From Streptomyces antibioticus (lineage in GTDB: Bacteria > Actinomycetota > Actinomycetes > Streptomycetales > Streptomycetaceae), in NCBI RefSeq assembly GCF_002019855.1, contig NZ_CM007717.1, positions 4,550,657-4,614,656 on the forward strand: a DNA stretch of 64,000 bases, read 5' to 3'. The notes under the pieces are model-generated. The model was not told the DNA's origin, ran no database searches, and was given only the letters and a program-made list of their open reading frames with translations. The position numbers and the translations under genes are program-made. Of this stretch, positions 17,639 through 25,554 are shown piece after piece (position 1 is the stretch's first letter; each line of letters starts with the position of its first letter).

Positions 17639-18211
17639 CTAGTGCACGATCCGTTCCACCGCCGCCCTCACCAGCTCCTCCCGCTCCGCCTCGTCGAACA
17701 CGTCCGGAAGCGTGAGCTGTTCGACGATCAGCCAGTTCAGGGTGAGGATCAGGAGCTTGACGGCCGTCGCGTCGCCGGGCAGGCCGGACGCCTCGTGGTA
17801 CGTCACGTTCGCGTCGACGTCCGCGCGGACCCGCTCCGTGAGGACGCGGCGCAGTTCGGGCCGGCGGGTCGCCTCCAGGCGGAGTTCGAGGAGGGCGAGA
17901 TAGCCGGTCCGGAAGGACGAGACCCGCCCGACCAGCTCCCGCATCAGCTCCACGTACGTCTCCCGGTCCCGCCCCGCCGTCCGCTGGCGCTCGATCGTCG
18001 CCTCGTCCGGCTGGAGCCGCTCGTAGACGCGGGCGCCGGCCTGGGTGAGGAGGTCGTCGCGGTTGGCGAAGTAGTTGGAGGCGGTGCCGTTGGGCACCGC
18101 GGCCTCCGTGTCGACGGCGCGGAAGGTCAGACCGCGCGCCCCTTCCCGCGCCAGTACCTCGATCGCGGCATCGACGAGCGCCGCGCGTCGTTCGTCGTTC
18201 CTTCTCACCAT
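17639..18211 (-). CDS. TetR-family transcriptional repressor
   Basis: A 190-residue regulator. The HTH lies in residues about 8-55: RRAALVDAAIEVLAREGARGLTFRAVDTEA, then VPNGTASNYFANRDDLL, the TetR recognition helix pattern. The C-terminal ligand domain is all-helical. ATG 18211 has a GGAG 8 nt upstream; GTG 18220 is possible. It is divergent from a DHFR-family gene, and the 81-bp gap carries AGTACTACGG twice, 41 bp apart, likely operators for repression of both genes. Inducer unknown. Confidence 0.9.
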   Translation of the reverse strand: MVRRNDERRAALVDAAIEVLAREGARGLTFRAVDTEAAVPNGTASNYFANRDDLLTQAGARVYERLQPDEATIERQRTAGRDRETYVELMRELVGRVSSFRTGYLALLELRLEATRRPELRRVLTERVRADVDANVTYHEASGLPGDATAVKLLILTLNWLIVEQLTLPDVFDEAEREELVRAAVERIVH

Positions 18212-18227
18212 TGACACCACTCCATGT

Positions 18228-18280
18228 GTAGTACTACGGTCGCAGCAGTCAAGCGAACCACTACATCCACAGTACTACGG
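18228..18280. promoter_or_regulatory. Repeated TetR operator candidate AGTACTACGG
   Basis: The decamer AGTACTACGG is found at 18230-18239 and 18271-18280, 41 bp apart (about four helical turns). The first copy lies inside the palindrome GTAGTACTAC (18228-18237). Both are in the intergenic region between the divergent TetR and DHFR-family genes, the normal place for a TetR autoregulatory operator. Confidence 0.6.
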
Positions 18281-18292
18281 CTGGAGTTACGT

Positions 18293-18892
18293 ATGCGCAA
18301 GCTCGTGTACTACGTCGGCGTCACCCTCGACGGCCGTATCGCAGGCCCCGGTGGCGAGTACGACTTCTTCCCCATGGGCGACGACACGCAGGCCGCCGCC
18401 TACGCCGCCTGGACCAACGCCGTGTACCCGGACACCGTCCCGACGCCCGCCCGCGCCGCCGCCGGTCTCACCGGCACCCCCAACCGGCGCTTCGACACCG
18501 TCGTCATGGGCCTCGGCACCTTCCGCCCCGCGCTGGACGCCGGGCTGACCAGCCCGTACGGCCATCTGCGCCAGTACGTCGTGTCCAGCACCCTCACGCC
18601 CGACATCGACCCGGCGGTCACGGTCGTCCCCGACGACCCGCTCGGCCTGGTCCGCCGGCTCAAGAAGGAGGACACCGACACCGCCCTGGACATCTGGCTC
18701 TGCGGCGGCGGCAAGCTCGCCGGAACCCTCCTGCCCGAGATCGACGAACTGGTGATCAAGAACTACCCCGTGATCGCCGGCACCGGCATCCCCGCCTTCG
18801 ACGGCGCCTTCGACCCCACGGTCTTCGACGTCGCCGAACGCACCGCCTTCCCCAACGGCGTCACCCTCACCCGTCTCCTCCGCCGCCCGTAG
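18293..18892 (+). CDS. Dihydrofolate reductase-family (RibD C-terminal-like) reductase
   Basis: A 199-residue NAD(P)H-binding protein of the RibD_C/DHFR fold. RKLVYYVGVTLDGRIAGPGGEYDFF is the opening strand and substrate loop, the middle has FDTVVMGLGTF, and IWLCGGGKLAGTLLPEIDEL is the conserved glycine-rich nucleotide-binding segment followed by the family helix. Actinobacterial members are small reductases with mostly unknown substrates. Probably controlled by the divergent TetR gene. Its 3' end overlaps the convergent gene by 26 bp. Confidence 0.87.
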   Translation: MRKLVYYVGVTLDGRIAGPGGEYDFFPMGDDTQAAAYAAWTNAVYPDTVPTPARAAAGLTGTPNRRFDTVVMGLGTFRPALDAGLTSPYGHLRQYVVSSTLTPDIDPAVTVVPDDPLGLVRRLKKEDTDTALDIWLCGGGKLAGTLLPEIDELVIKNYPVIAGTGIPAFDGAFDPTVFDVAERTAFPNGVTLTRLLRRP

Positions 18893-19868
18893 CCGACCCG
18901 CGTCGGTGCCGCAGCCACCACACCCCGCCCGTCACCACCGAGCCCGTGACCAGCACGATCCCCAGCACCGGCCACCGGCTGCCCGCGATCCGGACGTCCG
19001 CCACGACCACCCCGAACACCAGCACCACCGGCACCAGCAGGGACAGCACGGACAGCAGCGCGCGCCCCGCACCGGCCAGCCGCGCCGGATCCACGCGACG
19101 GCGGCGCCCGGACCCGGCGGGGGTGTCCGGCACCGTGTCCGGCAGCGGGTCCGACATCGCGTCCGACATGGCGTCCGACGTCGCGTCCGGCTCCCCGGGG
19201 AAGTAGAAACGCTCCGCCCGCCGGGTGAGCTGCCGGGTGGCCCGGTCGTACGAACGCGCCATGTACGGCAGCCAGATCAGCGGCGCCACCGTGCCCACCA
19301 GGATCACCGCGGCCAGCAGCAGCCAGCGGCCGGTCTGGATCCACGGTCCCGGACGGGCGGCGCCGGGCTCGTCGGGGACGAGCAGGCCGAGCAGCCGGGC
19401 CATGCGCAGGGTGAGGGTCCACAGGGCGGTGGGCCGCACCCCGCGCGAGGGCGCCCGCGCGTGCACGGCGAGCGCGGCACGGGCGGCGCCGACATCGTCG
19501 TACACCCCTTGCAGGACGAGCAGTTCGGCCGCGCGTTCCAGGTCGGTCGGGTCGCGGCCGGTGAGCGCGGCCAGCTCCAGACAGATCCGGGTCTGCCGCA
19601 GCAGCGCCGCGCAGAACGCCACCGGGATCAGCAGCAGGAACGGTCCGCCGACGAACGCGCCCTCGGTCACCGTGGCCCGGCGGCCGCGCCGGATCACGCC
19701 GGCCCGGTCGGGCGGCGGCTCGGCGGACGCCGTACGGCGGGCCACCGGGCCCAGCCGGCGCACCGCCAGCAGGGCCAGATGCTCGGGGAGGCGGTGCGGA
19801 TCGGCGAGGCCCTCCCGCAGAAGGGAACCGGGCAGCGAGCCCGGCGGCGGCTTCTCGCGCCGGCGCAC
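18867..19868 (-). CDS. Membrane protein of unknown function
   Basis: A 333-residue protein with about five hydrophobic segments: one near residues 75-90 (FLLLIPVAFCAALL), a central pair near 180-205 (WLLLAAVILVGTVAPLIWLPYMA), and two near the C-terminus. Between them is a helical region (LELAALTGRDPTDLERAAELLVLQG) and a linker with the SDAMSDAMSDPLPD repeat. No family recognised. It is 4 bp downstream of the lipoprotein gene on the same strand, so they are probably co-transcribed. Confidence 0.75.
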   Translation of the reverse strand: MRRREKPPPGSLPGSLLREGLADPHRLPEHLALLAVRRLGPVARRTASAEPPPDRAGVIRRGRRATVTEGAFVGGPFLLLIPVAFCAALLRQTRICLELAALTGRDPTDLERAAELLVLQGVYDDVGAARAALAVHARAPSRGVRPTALWTLTLRMARLLGLLVPDEPGAARPGPWIQTGRWLLLAAVILVGTVAPLIWLPYMARSYDRATRQLTRRAERFYFPGEPDATSDAMSDAMSDPLPDTVPDTPAGSGRRRRVDPARLAGAGRALLSVLSLLVPVVLVFGVVVADVRIAGSRWPVLGIVLVTGSVVTGGVWWLRHRRGSATGGGGDG

Positions 19869-19872
19869 GGCG

Positions 19873-20379
19873 TCAGTACCGCACCGCCCGCGCCACCTCC
19901 GCCTTCACCTCGCCCGACAGGTCGCGGTTGCTGCGCGCGGTCGCCGTGCCGTCCGCACCGGCGGCCACGTCGGAGACGGTGACGACGACCGCGTCGAGCC
20001 GGTTGCCGCTGCTGTCCGTGAAGTCGACCTGGACGGCGAAGGACTTCATCGAGTCGGCGGTGTTGGTGGCGGTGACCTCGACGGTCGCGCGGCCCCCGTC
20101 CGTGCCCGGCGTGCCCAGCTTCACGTCGGACTTCACATCGACGCCGTCCTGGATCTCGTCCAGCTTCCGGCCCGCCTCCGCGGTCGCCGACGCGAACGCC
20201 GACGACGCGGCCGAAGCCGCCTCCCGGCCCAGCGACTCGGCGGCGGAGGCGGCCTGGCTGGCGGCGGACGACACCGACGACGGCGTGTCGTCGTCCGAGC
20301 AGCCGGTCAGGACGGTGGCGCAGCAGACCGCCGCCGCCGACAGCAGCAACGTGCTCTTGATGCGCGGCGTGCGCGGCAT
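19873..20379 (-). CDS. Lipoprotein with FxLYD-like domain
   Basis: A 168-residue exported lipoprotein. The signal peptide ends in lipobox LTGC at residues 24-27. An Ala/Ser-rich helical stretch (about residues 35-75) joins a C-terminal beta sandwich with VEVTATNTADSMKSFAVQVDF and the AAGADGTATAR strand, the FxLYD-like pattern for domains outside the membrane. It is 4 bp upstream of the membrane protein on the same strand. No known function. Confidence 0.75.
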   Translation of the reverse strand: MPRTPRIKSTLLLSAAAVCCATVLTGCSDDDTPSSVSSAASQAASAAESLGREAASAASSAFASATAEAGRKLDEIQDGVDVKSDVKLGTPGTDGGRATVEVTATNTADSMKSFAVQVDFTDSSGNRLDAVVVTVSDVAAGADGTATARSNRDLSGEVKAEVARAVRY

Positions 20380-20550
20380 GACTGCCTCCTGGTGCTACCG
20401 GCGGGCCTCCTTCCAGTGAAGGCCCGCCCGCCCCCACCCGCATGCCGGCTCGCCCGGACGGCCCAGTTCCCGTGGTGCGGGGCGTCACCCGGACGGATGC
20501 TCGTAGGGCGGATCCACCCGGCGACAGAGCGACAGAGACGGGGTAGTGCC

Positions 20551-21036
20551 ATGAGCGGTCAGTCGCAGTCCCATTCCTCCCAGGGCCCGCCGATCTGGGA
20601 CCCCTCCCACCAGGGCACCGACCCCTCCGGACCGGCCCCGCACTGGGCCGGGCGCGGCAGCGCGGCCCACCGGGGAGTCGTCCTCGCGGGTGTACTGATG
20701 CTGGTCAGCGGGCTGCTGCACATCCTCCAGGGCATCGCCGCGATCGCCGAGGACGACGTGTACGCGGTGCTGCTCAGCTACGCCTACGAGATGAACCTCA
20801 CCGCGTGGGGCTGGATCCTGCTGTGCGTGGGCGTCGTGACGGCGGCGACGGGCGCGTGGCTGTTCCGGGAGGCCGAGTGGGCCCGCTACAGCGGCGTCGC
20901 GCTCGCCTCCCTGAGCGTGATCGTGCAGTTCCTGTTCCTGCCCTACGCCCCGGTCTGGTCGGTCATCCTCATCGCCCTGGACATCATCGTGATCTGGGCG
21001 CTGGTCGCGTACCGGCCGGATCTGCCGGGGCGGTAG
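20551..21036 (+). CDS. DUF7144-family four-helix membrane protein
   Basis: A 161-residue protein with a polar Ser/Gln/Pro-rich N-terminus of about 40 residues and four transmembrane helices. The conserved features are GVLMLVSGLLHILQGIAAI, the LTAWGWILLCVG helix start, WARYSGV before helix 3, and LPYAPVWSVILIALDIIVIWAL at the end, typical of the DUF7144 family that is abundant in actinobacteria. Function unknown. ATG is preceded by GGGGTAGTGCC, a weak site. Confidence 0.85.
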   Translation: MSGQSQSHSSQGPPIWDPSHQGTDPSGPAPHWAGRGSAAHRGVVLAGVLMLVSGLLHILQGIAAIAEDDVYAVLLSYAYEMNLTAWGWILLCVGVVTAATGAWLFREAEWARYSGVALASLSVIVQFLFLPYAPVWSVILIALDIIVIWALVAYRPDLPGR

Positions 21037-21095
21037 GCGGGGAGCGGTGGCGGTGGCGGTGGTGGACCGGGCGGCGGTGCCGCGAACGCCGGCGA

Positions 21096-21284
21096 TCAGC
21101 GGCGCGCCTTCTTGCAGCGGCGCATCAACTCGACGATCCGCGCCTGGTCGGCCCCGGAGTTCAGCGCGGCGATCAGCTCGTCGGGACACAGTTCGTAGAA
21201 GTCGCCCCAGGGACCCCGGCGGCGGTTGTCCCAGATCCGGTAGCCGCCGGGCACGCCCCGGGCCACATAACGCCGTCGGCTCAT
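21096..21284 (-). CDS. Small conserved-looking basic protein of unknown function
   Basis: A 62-residue basic protein with aromatic clusters (RYVARGVPGGYRIWDNRRRGPWGDFYEL) and a helical end rich in Arg/Lys. Codon use is strongly actinobacterial with GC-rich third positions. No signal or membrane segment. No family recognised; a nucleic acid or wall-associated role cannot be judged. Confidence 0.6.
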   Translation of the reverse strand: MSRRRYVARGVPGGYRIWDNRRRGPWGDFYELCPDELIAALNSGADQARIVELMRRCKKARR

Positions 21285-21354
21285 ACCTTGGCTTTCCCTC
21301 CCCCTCCGTCGCGGTGACGTGCGACGTGCGACGTGCGCAGTGTGCCACCTGCGG

Positions 21355-22296
21355 TCAGCGGACCACCCGTACGTCCTTCCGGCGCAGCCACGGCAGGGGC
21401 GGCACCGAGGAGCCCAGATACGGCGTGATCCGTACCTCGAAGTGGAGATGGGGGCCGGTGACGTTGCCGGTGGCGCCGGACAGTCCGAGCCGCTGGCCCG
21501 CCTTGACGCGCTTGCCGGCGCGGACGTCGATGCGGGAGAGATGCGCGTACTGCGTGAAGTAGCCGTCGGGATGCCGTACGACCACCTGGTTGCCGAACCC
21601 GTCACCGCAGGTCGTCGCACGGACCGTGCCCGGACCGACCGCGTACACGGGGGTGCCGGTGCTCACCGCGAAGTCCTGCCCGGTGTGCCGGTGGGCCCAA
21701 CGGGCGCCCGAGGCGGCGTATCCGGCGGAGAGCCAGTAGTCACGGGTGGGGGCGGTCCAGGAACGGGCGGTGTCCCGGGCCTTCTTCTCCGCGGCCGCCT
21801 TGTCCTGCTTCGCCTTCGGAGCCTTCAGAGCCTTCGGGGCTTTCGGGGCTTTCGAGGCTTTCGCTTTCGGGCTCGTCTTCGCCTTGCTCTTGTTCTTGCT
21901 CTTCTTCTTGTTCCGGCTCTGGAACGCGCACTTCCCGCCCCGGCCGGACTTGTTCACGGCGACCGGATCGCCGGAGGCGCGCCCCGCCGCCCACAGCATG
22001 TCCCACAGGTCCGCGCGGATCTTCTTGCGGCGCCGCTCGGCGGACTTGATCTTCGTGGGCAGGGCGTCGGCCGCACGGAGCCGGTCGACGCGCGCGCGAG
22101 CCGTCTCATGGGCGCGGACGGCACGCGCGGCCTCGCCCCGGACGGCGTCGACAGTCCCGACGGCACCGACACCGGCACCGGCACCGACACCTGCACCGGC
22201 CCCCGCCCCGCCGGCCCCCGCGTCGGCGGGCACGGCGGCGAGCGTCACCAGCAGGAGGGCCAGTGGGAGGACGCGGGCGCAAGAGACTCGTCGCAT
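21355..22296 (-). CDS. Secreted M23/LytM-family peptidase
   Basis: A 313-residue secreted protein. A signal peptide (residues about 1-27) precedes a low-complexity stretch of alternating Gly/Ala/Val, a helical segment, and a Lys-rich block with repeated Lys-Ala-Pro units near residues 125-165. The C-terminal domain is M23: HRHTGQDF gives the first zinc ligands (His and Asp), GTVRATTCGDGFGNQVVVRH is the following strand, and HLHFEV has the active His-X-His. Likely a peptidoglycan endopeptidase held at the wall by the Lys-rich block. Confidence 0.9.
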   Translation of the reverse strand: MRRVSCARVLPLALLLVTLAAVPADAGAGGAGAGAGVGAGAGVGAVGTVDAVRGEAARAVRAHETARARVDRLRAADALPTKIKSAERRRKKIRADLWDMLWAAGRASGDPVAVNKSGRGGKCAFQSRNKKKSKNKSKAKTSPKAKASKAPKAPKALKAPKAKQDKAAAEKKARDTARSWTAPTRDYWLSAGYAASGARWAHRHTGQDFAVSTGTPVYAVGPGTVRATTCGDGFGNQVVVRHPDGYFTQYAHLSRIDVRAGKRVKAGQRLGLSGATGNVTGPHLHFEVRITPYLGSSVPPLPWLRRKDVRVVR

Positions 22297-22394
22297 CTTG
22301 GGATCATCGGACCGGTGGGGCCCTCAGGGCGGGACACGGGGCAGGACACGCGCGGGTCTTTCAACCGAACGGCCCCGCCCTCACGCCCCCGCCC

Positions 22395-23435
22395 TCACCG
22401 CCCCGTCATCAGCCGGTGGTACTCCGCCGACGACTTCGGGTTCCCGGAGCACCACCACACGCCGTGCGGGCAGTAGTCGCTGATGGTCTGGTACAGCGGC
22501 CGGTGCCGGGCGAACCAGTTCAGCATGCCGCGCACATAGGCCGGGTTGTCGCCGTTGCGGAACAGCCCCCACTCCGGGTACGCGATCGGCTTGCCGTGCG
22601 CCCGCGCGAACCGCACGTGCTCGGCCAGGCCGTACGGCTCGTCGCGCTGCTGGGCGAAGGTCATGCCGTTCGGCTGGTCGTAGGCGTCCATGCCGATGAC
22701 GTCGACGTACCGGTCGCCGGGGTAGCACCGGGGCCACGGGACGGCGTCGATGCCCCGGTTGGGCGCGAACTCGAACCGGAACCGCTGCCCCTTCACCGAC
22801 CGCATCGCCGTCACGATCCGCACCCAGTACGCCTTCCAGGCCGCGGGGTCGGGGCCGCACCGGTGGGTGTAGGTGATGCCGTTCATCTCCCAGCCGACGA
22901 CGAGCACGGTGTCCGGCAGCCCGACCGAGATCAGCCGCCGGGCCAGCGTGCGGAAGTGCCCGTCGTACGCCCCGTCCGCGCCCCTGCGCAGCTCGCGCCG
23001 TACGACGGAGTCGGGGAGATGGGCCTCGGCGCGCTCCAGCATCGGCACGTTCAGCACGAACAGCCGGTCGGAGCGGGCCTTGCGCCAGCGCGCCCAGTGT
23101 TCGAGGTCGTTCGTGGCGCCCGCGATGTTGTACCAGCGGTCGCCCGGCAGATAGGCGTGTCCGACCTTGGGGGTGGCCGGGCCCAGCCAGCCGTCGAGCC
23201 CGGAGACCCGCTGCACTCCCTCCTGGCCGTGCCCGAGATACGCCCCGAAGGGTGGGGGCGCGGGCCGTGTAGTCGCCCGGGGGCGCGGGCCGTCGGGCGC
23301 CTTCGCGTCGGGCGTGCCCGTCGCCCGCTCCCCGCCCGGTGCACAGGCGGGTCCCGTGAGCAGGACGAGGACGACGAGGATCAAGGTCAGCAGGGCGCGC
23401 GGGGGGCGAGGCGAGGAAGCCACCGGTGGGGACAC
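22395..23435 (-). CDS. GH26-like secreted glycoside hydrolase (putative lipoprotein)
   Basis: A 346-residue exported protein. The N-terminus is a hydrophobic signal (residues about 12-28) ending in TGPAC, a weak lipobox. The body is a TIM-barrel glycoside hydrolase: LVVGWEMNG near residue 192 gives the acid/base Glu, RFEFAPNRG and VDVIGMDAYDQPNG are the next strands, and IAYPEWGLF near residue 290 gives the nucleophile Glu, as in GH26 beta-mannanase-like enzymes. Substrate specificity uncertain. GTG 23435 is a poor start; GTG 23423 is possible. A 26-bp tandem repeat lies upstream. Confidence 0.75.
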   Translation of the reverse strand: MSPPVASSPRPPRALLTLILVVLVLLTGPACAPGGERATGTPDAKAPDGPRPRATTRPAPPPFGAYLGHGQEGVQRVSGLDGWLGPATPKVGHAYLPGDRWYNIAGATNDLEHWARWRKARSDRLFVLNVPMLERAEAHLPDSVVRRELRRGADGAYDGHFRTLARRLISVGLPDTVLVVGWEMNGITYTHRCGPDPAAWKAYWVRIVTAMRSVKGQRFRFEFAPNRGIDAVPWPRCYPGDRYVDVIGMDAYDQPNGMTFAQQRDEPYGLAEHVRFARAHGKPIAYPEWGLFRNGDNPAYVRGMLNWFARHRPLYQTISDYCPHGVWWCSGNPKSSAEYHRLMTGR

Positions 23436-23521
23436 CGGCTCATGATGACGCCACGCGCCCCGCGTATGCGCCCGATTCGCCCCCGAAACACCCGTATCGG
23501 GGATGCCGTCAACACATCTTT

Positions 23522-23609
23522 GCCGGGTACGCCGTCAAGGCACCCTCGCCAGGGACGCCGACAAGGCACCCTCGCCGGGTACGCCGTCAGGACGCCCTCG
23601 CCGGGACCC
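23522..23609. repeat. 26-bp tandem repeat, about 3.4 copies
   Basis: Three consecutive 26-bp units at 23522-23547, 23548-23573 and 23574-23599 (GCCGGGTACGCCGTCAAGG type, then CACCCTC) and a partial fourth follow each other with few mismatches. A further degenerate unit precedes them near 23497. The array sits between the GH26-like gene start and the sigma factor stop and has no reading frame of its own. Confidence 0.8.
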
Positions 23610-23611
23610 GG

Positions 23612-24760
23612 TCATCGGCCGAGGCGGGCGTTCAGCCGGGCGGCCTGACGGGTCAGGTGGTCGCGCTCGGCGAGGTCGGGTGCCTTGTGGGCCGCCTCGG
23701 CGTACAGGCGTGCCGCCGTCGCCAGGTCGCCGTCGCGTTCGTGGAGGTAGGCGGCGGCCGCGGTGTGGCGGGGCAGCGAGTCGTCCAGCGCCGCGAGGGC
23801 GGTGAGTCCGGCGCGCGGTCCGTCCGCCTCGCCGACGGCCACCGCGCGGTTGAGCCGGACGACCGGGTTGTCCGTCAGCCGCACCAACTCGTCGTACCAC
23901 TCCACGATCTGCACCCAGTCGGTGTCCTCGGCGCTGGGCGCGTCGGCGTGCAGGGCGGCGACGGCGGCCTGCGCCTGGAACTCACCGAGCCGGTCCCGGG
24001 CCAGGGCCGCCTGGAGGATCGCCACGCCCTCCGCGATCGACGCGGTGTCCCAGCGGCTCCGGTCCTGCTCGGCGAGCGGCACCAGGCTGCCGTCGGACGC
24101 GGTCCGCGCGGCACGCCGGGCGTGGTGGAGCAGCATCAGCGCGAGCAGCCCCGCCACCTCGGGGTGGTCGACCCGGGCGGCGAGCTGCCGGGTGAGCCGG
24201 ATCGCCTCGGCGGCGAGGTCGACATCGCCCGAGTAGCCCTCGTTGAACACCAGGTAGAGGACCCGCAGCACGGTGGCGACATCGCCGGGCCGGTCGAAGC
24301 GCACCCCGGAGACGGTGCGCTTGGCCCGGCTGATCCGCTGCGCCATCGTCGCCTCGGGCACCAGATAGGCGCGGGCGATCTGGCGGGTGGTGAGCCCACC
24401 GACCGCCCGCAGGGTGAGCGCGACGGCGGACGACGGCGTCAGCGACGGATGCGCGCACAGGAAGTAGAGCCGGAGCGTGTCGTCCACGGCGGACGCGGGC
24501 CCCGCCGCCGGCTCCTCCTCGACCAGGTCCTCCCGCCGGCGCCGGGCCGTGTCCGCCCGGGTCGCGTCCAGGAACCGGCGCCAGGCCACGGTGACCAGCC
24601 ACCCCTTCGCGTCCCGCGGCGGATCCTCCGGCCACACCCGGACCGCCTCGACCAGCGCGTCCTGTACGGCGTCCTCGGCCGCCGCGAAGTCGGCTCCGCG
24701 GCGGACGAGGATCCCCAGCACACCCGGCGTGAGACTTCGCAGCAGCGCCTCGTCCAGCAC
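23612..24760 (-). CDS. ECF42-type sigma factor with C-terminal TPR-like extension
   Basis: About 382 residues. The sigma-70 region 2 is visible as VRRGADFAAAEDAVQDALVEAVRVWP and the W of the promoter melting helix, region 4 as LTLRAVGGLTTRQIARAYLVPEATMAQRISRAKR. A DUF6596-type extension of about 200 helical residues follows, including FNEGYSGDVDLAAEAIRLTRQL and LLALMLLHHARR. This is the ECF42 layout, in which the C-terminal extension takes the place of an anti-sigma factor. It overlaps the DGPF gene upstream, its known partner. The start is uncertain: GTG 24760 is used, GTG 24817 is alternative, and neither has a good ribosome binding site because translation is probably coupled. Confidence 0.88.
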   Translation of the reverse strand: MLDEALLRSLTPGVLGILVRRGADFAAAEDAVQDALVEAVRVWPEDPPRDAKGWLVTVAWRRFLDATRADTARRRREDLVEEEPAAGPASAVDDTLRLYFLCAHPSLTPSSAVALTLRAVGGLTTRQIARAYLVPEATMAQRISRAKRTVSGVRFDRPGDVATVLRVLYLVFNEGYSGDVDLAAEAIRLTRQLAARVDHPEVAGLLALMLLHHARRAARTASDGSLVPLAEQDRSRWDTASIAEGVAILQAALARDRLGEFQAQAAVAALHADAPSAEDTDWVQIVEWYDELVRLTDNPVVRLNRAVAVGEADGPRAGLTALAALDDSLPRHTAAAAYLHERDGDLATAARLYAEAAHKAPDLAERDHLTRQAARLNARLGR

Positions 24761-24765
24761 CGGGA

Positions 24766-25173
24766 TCAGTCCGTGATCGTGGGCGGCGCGGCCAGGAACG
24801 GACGCACCTCCAGCCACTCGTGGATCGGCTTCCCGCCCGCGCCGGGGGCGGCCGACAGCTCCCCGGCCAGCTCCAGGGCACGCTCCTGACTGTCGACGTC
24901 GATCACCATCCAGCCGGCGATGAGGTCCTTGGTCTCGGCGAACGGCCCGTCGGTGACCGGCGGCCGCCCCTCACCGTCGTAACGGACCCACAGCCCCTCG
25001 GGAGCGAGCGCCTGCCCGTCCACGAACTCCCCGCTCCGCTCCAGCCGGTCCGCGAAGTCCCGCATGTACTGGATGTGCGCCGAGATCTCCTCCGGCGTCC
25101 ACCGCTCCATGGGCACGTCGTTCACCGCGGCCGGGGCGCCCCGGTAGTGCTTCAGCAGCAGATACTTGGCCAT
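24766..25173 (-). CDS. DGPF/YCII-related protein, ECF42 partner
   Basis: A 135-residue protein with a YCII-like ferredoxin fold. It carries the DGPF signature in VTDGPFAETKDLIAGW near residue 80, followed by VIDVDSQERALELAGEL. The N-terminal KYLLLKHYRG strand is standard. DGPF genes are typical targets and neighbours of ECF42 sigma factors. A GAAGGACG site precedes ATG 25173. First gene of the operon; biochemical function unknown. Confidence 0.88.
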   Translation of the reverse strand: MAKYLLLKHYRGAPAAVNDVPMERWTPEEISAHIQYMRDFADRLERSGEFVDGQALAPEGLWVRYDGEGRPPVTDGPFAETKDLIAGWMVIDVDSQERALELAGELSAAPGAGGKPIHEWLEVRPFLAAPPTITD

Positions 25174-25530
25174 CGTCCTTCTCCTTCTGACACACCCGAC
25201 GCGACCCCGTTCCGGCCACGCTCACCCCGGGGACGGAGCGGCCTGCCGCTTCTCGACATCACGTCCCGGATTTTCTTCGGTCGGCGGGCGGCTCCCGTGT
25301 CACCAGAGTGTCCGCGGGTTCTGCGTGTCCTCACCCGCCTCATCGTTTCCCGGGGGCGGATCGGTTCACGGCTCACTCGGAGGGGTGGTGTTTCGCGGGA
25401 GTTCGGGGCAACAGGCAACCCTCGCAAGCCCTTTGCCTCTCTGACAGGGTGCTCACCGTTTCGGCCGGGGCGCGTGGGGACGCGTTCGTGAGAGGGCCGG
25501 GGTGGGCTGTCCGGTCCGCTGCCACTGACC
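25174..25530. other. Intergenic region without a recognised gene
   Basis: The gap between divergent genes for the DGPF protein and the lysyl oxidase-like protein. It should contain both promoters. Frames on either strand lack a credible start, codon bias or known motif. No riboswitch class was recognised by eye. Confidence 0.45.
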
Positions 25531-25554
25531 ATGGCACTCGCAGACGAGGAACCG

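Noticed and set aside
25174..25530. Possible riboswitch or leader RNA before the lysyl oxidase-like gene
   Set aside because: No known aptamer core, no clear long stem and no T-run; the sequence is compatible with a normal divergent promoter region.
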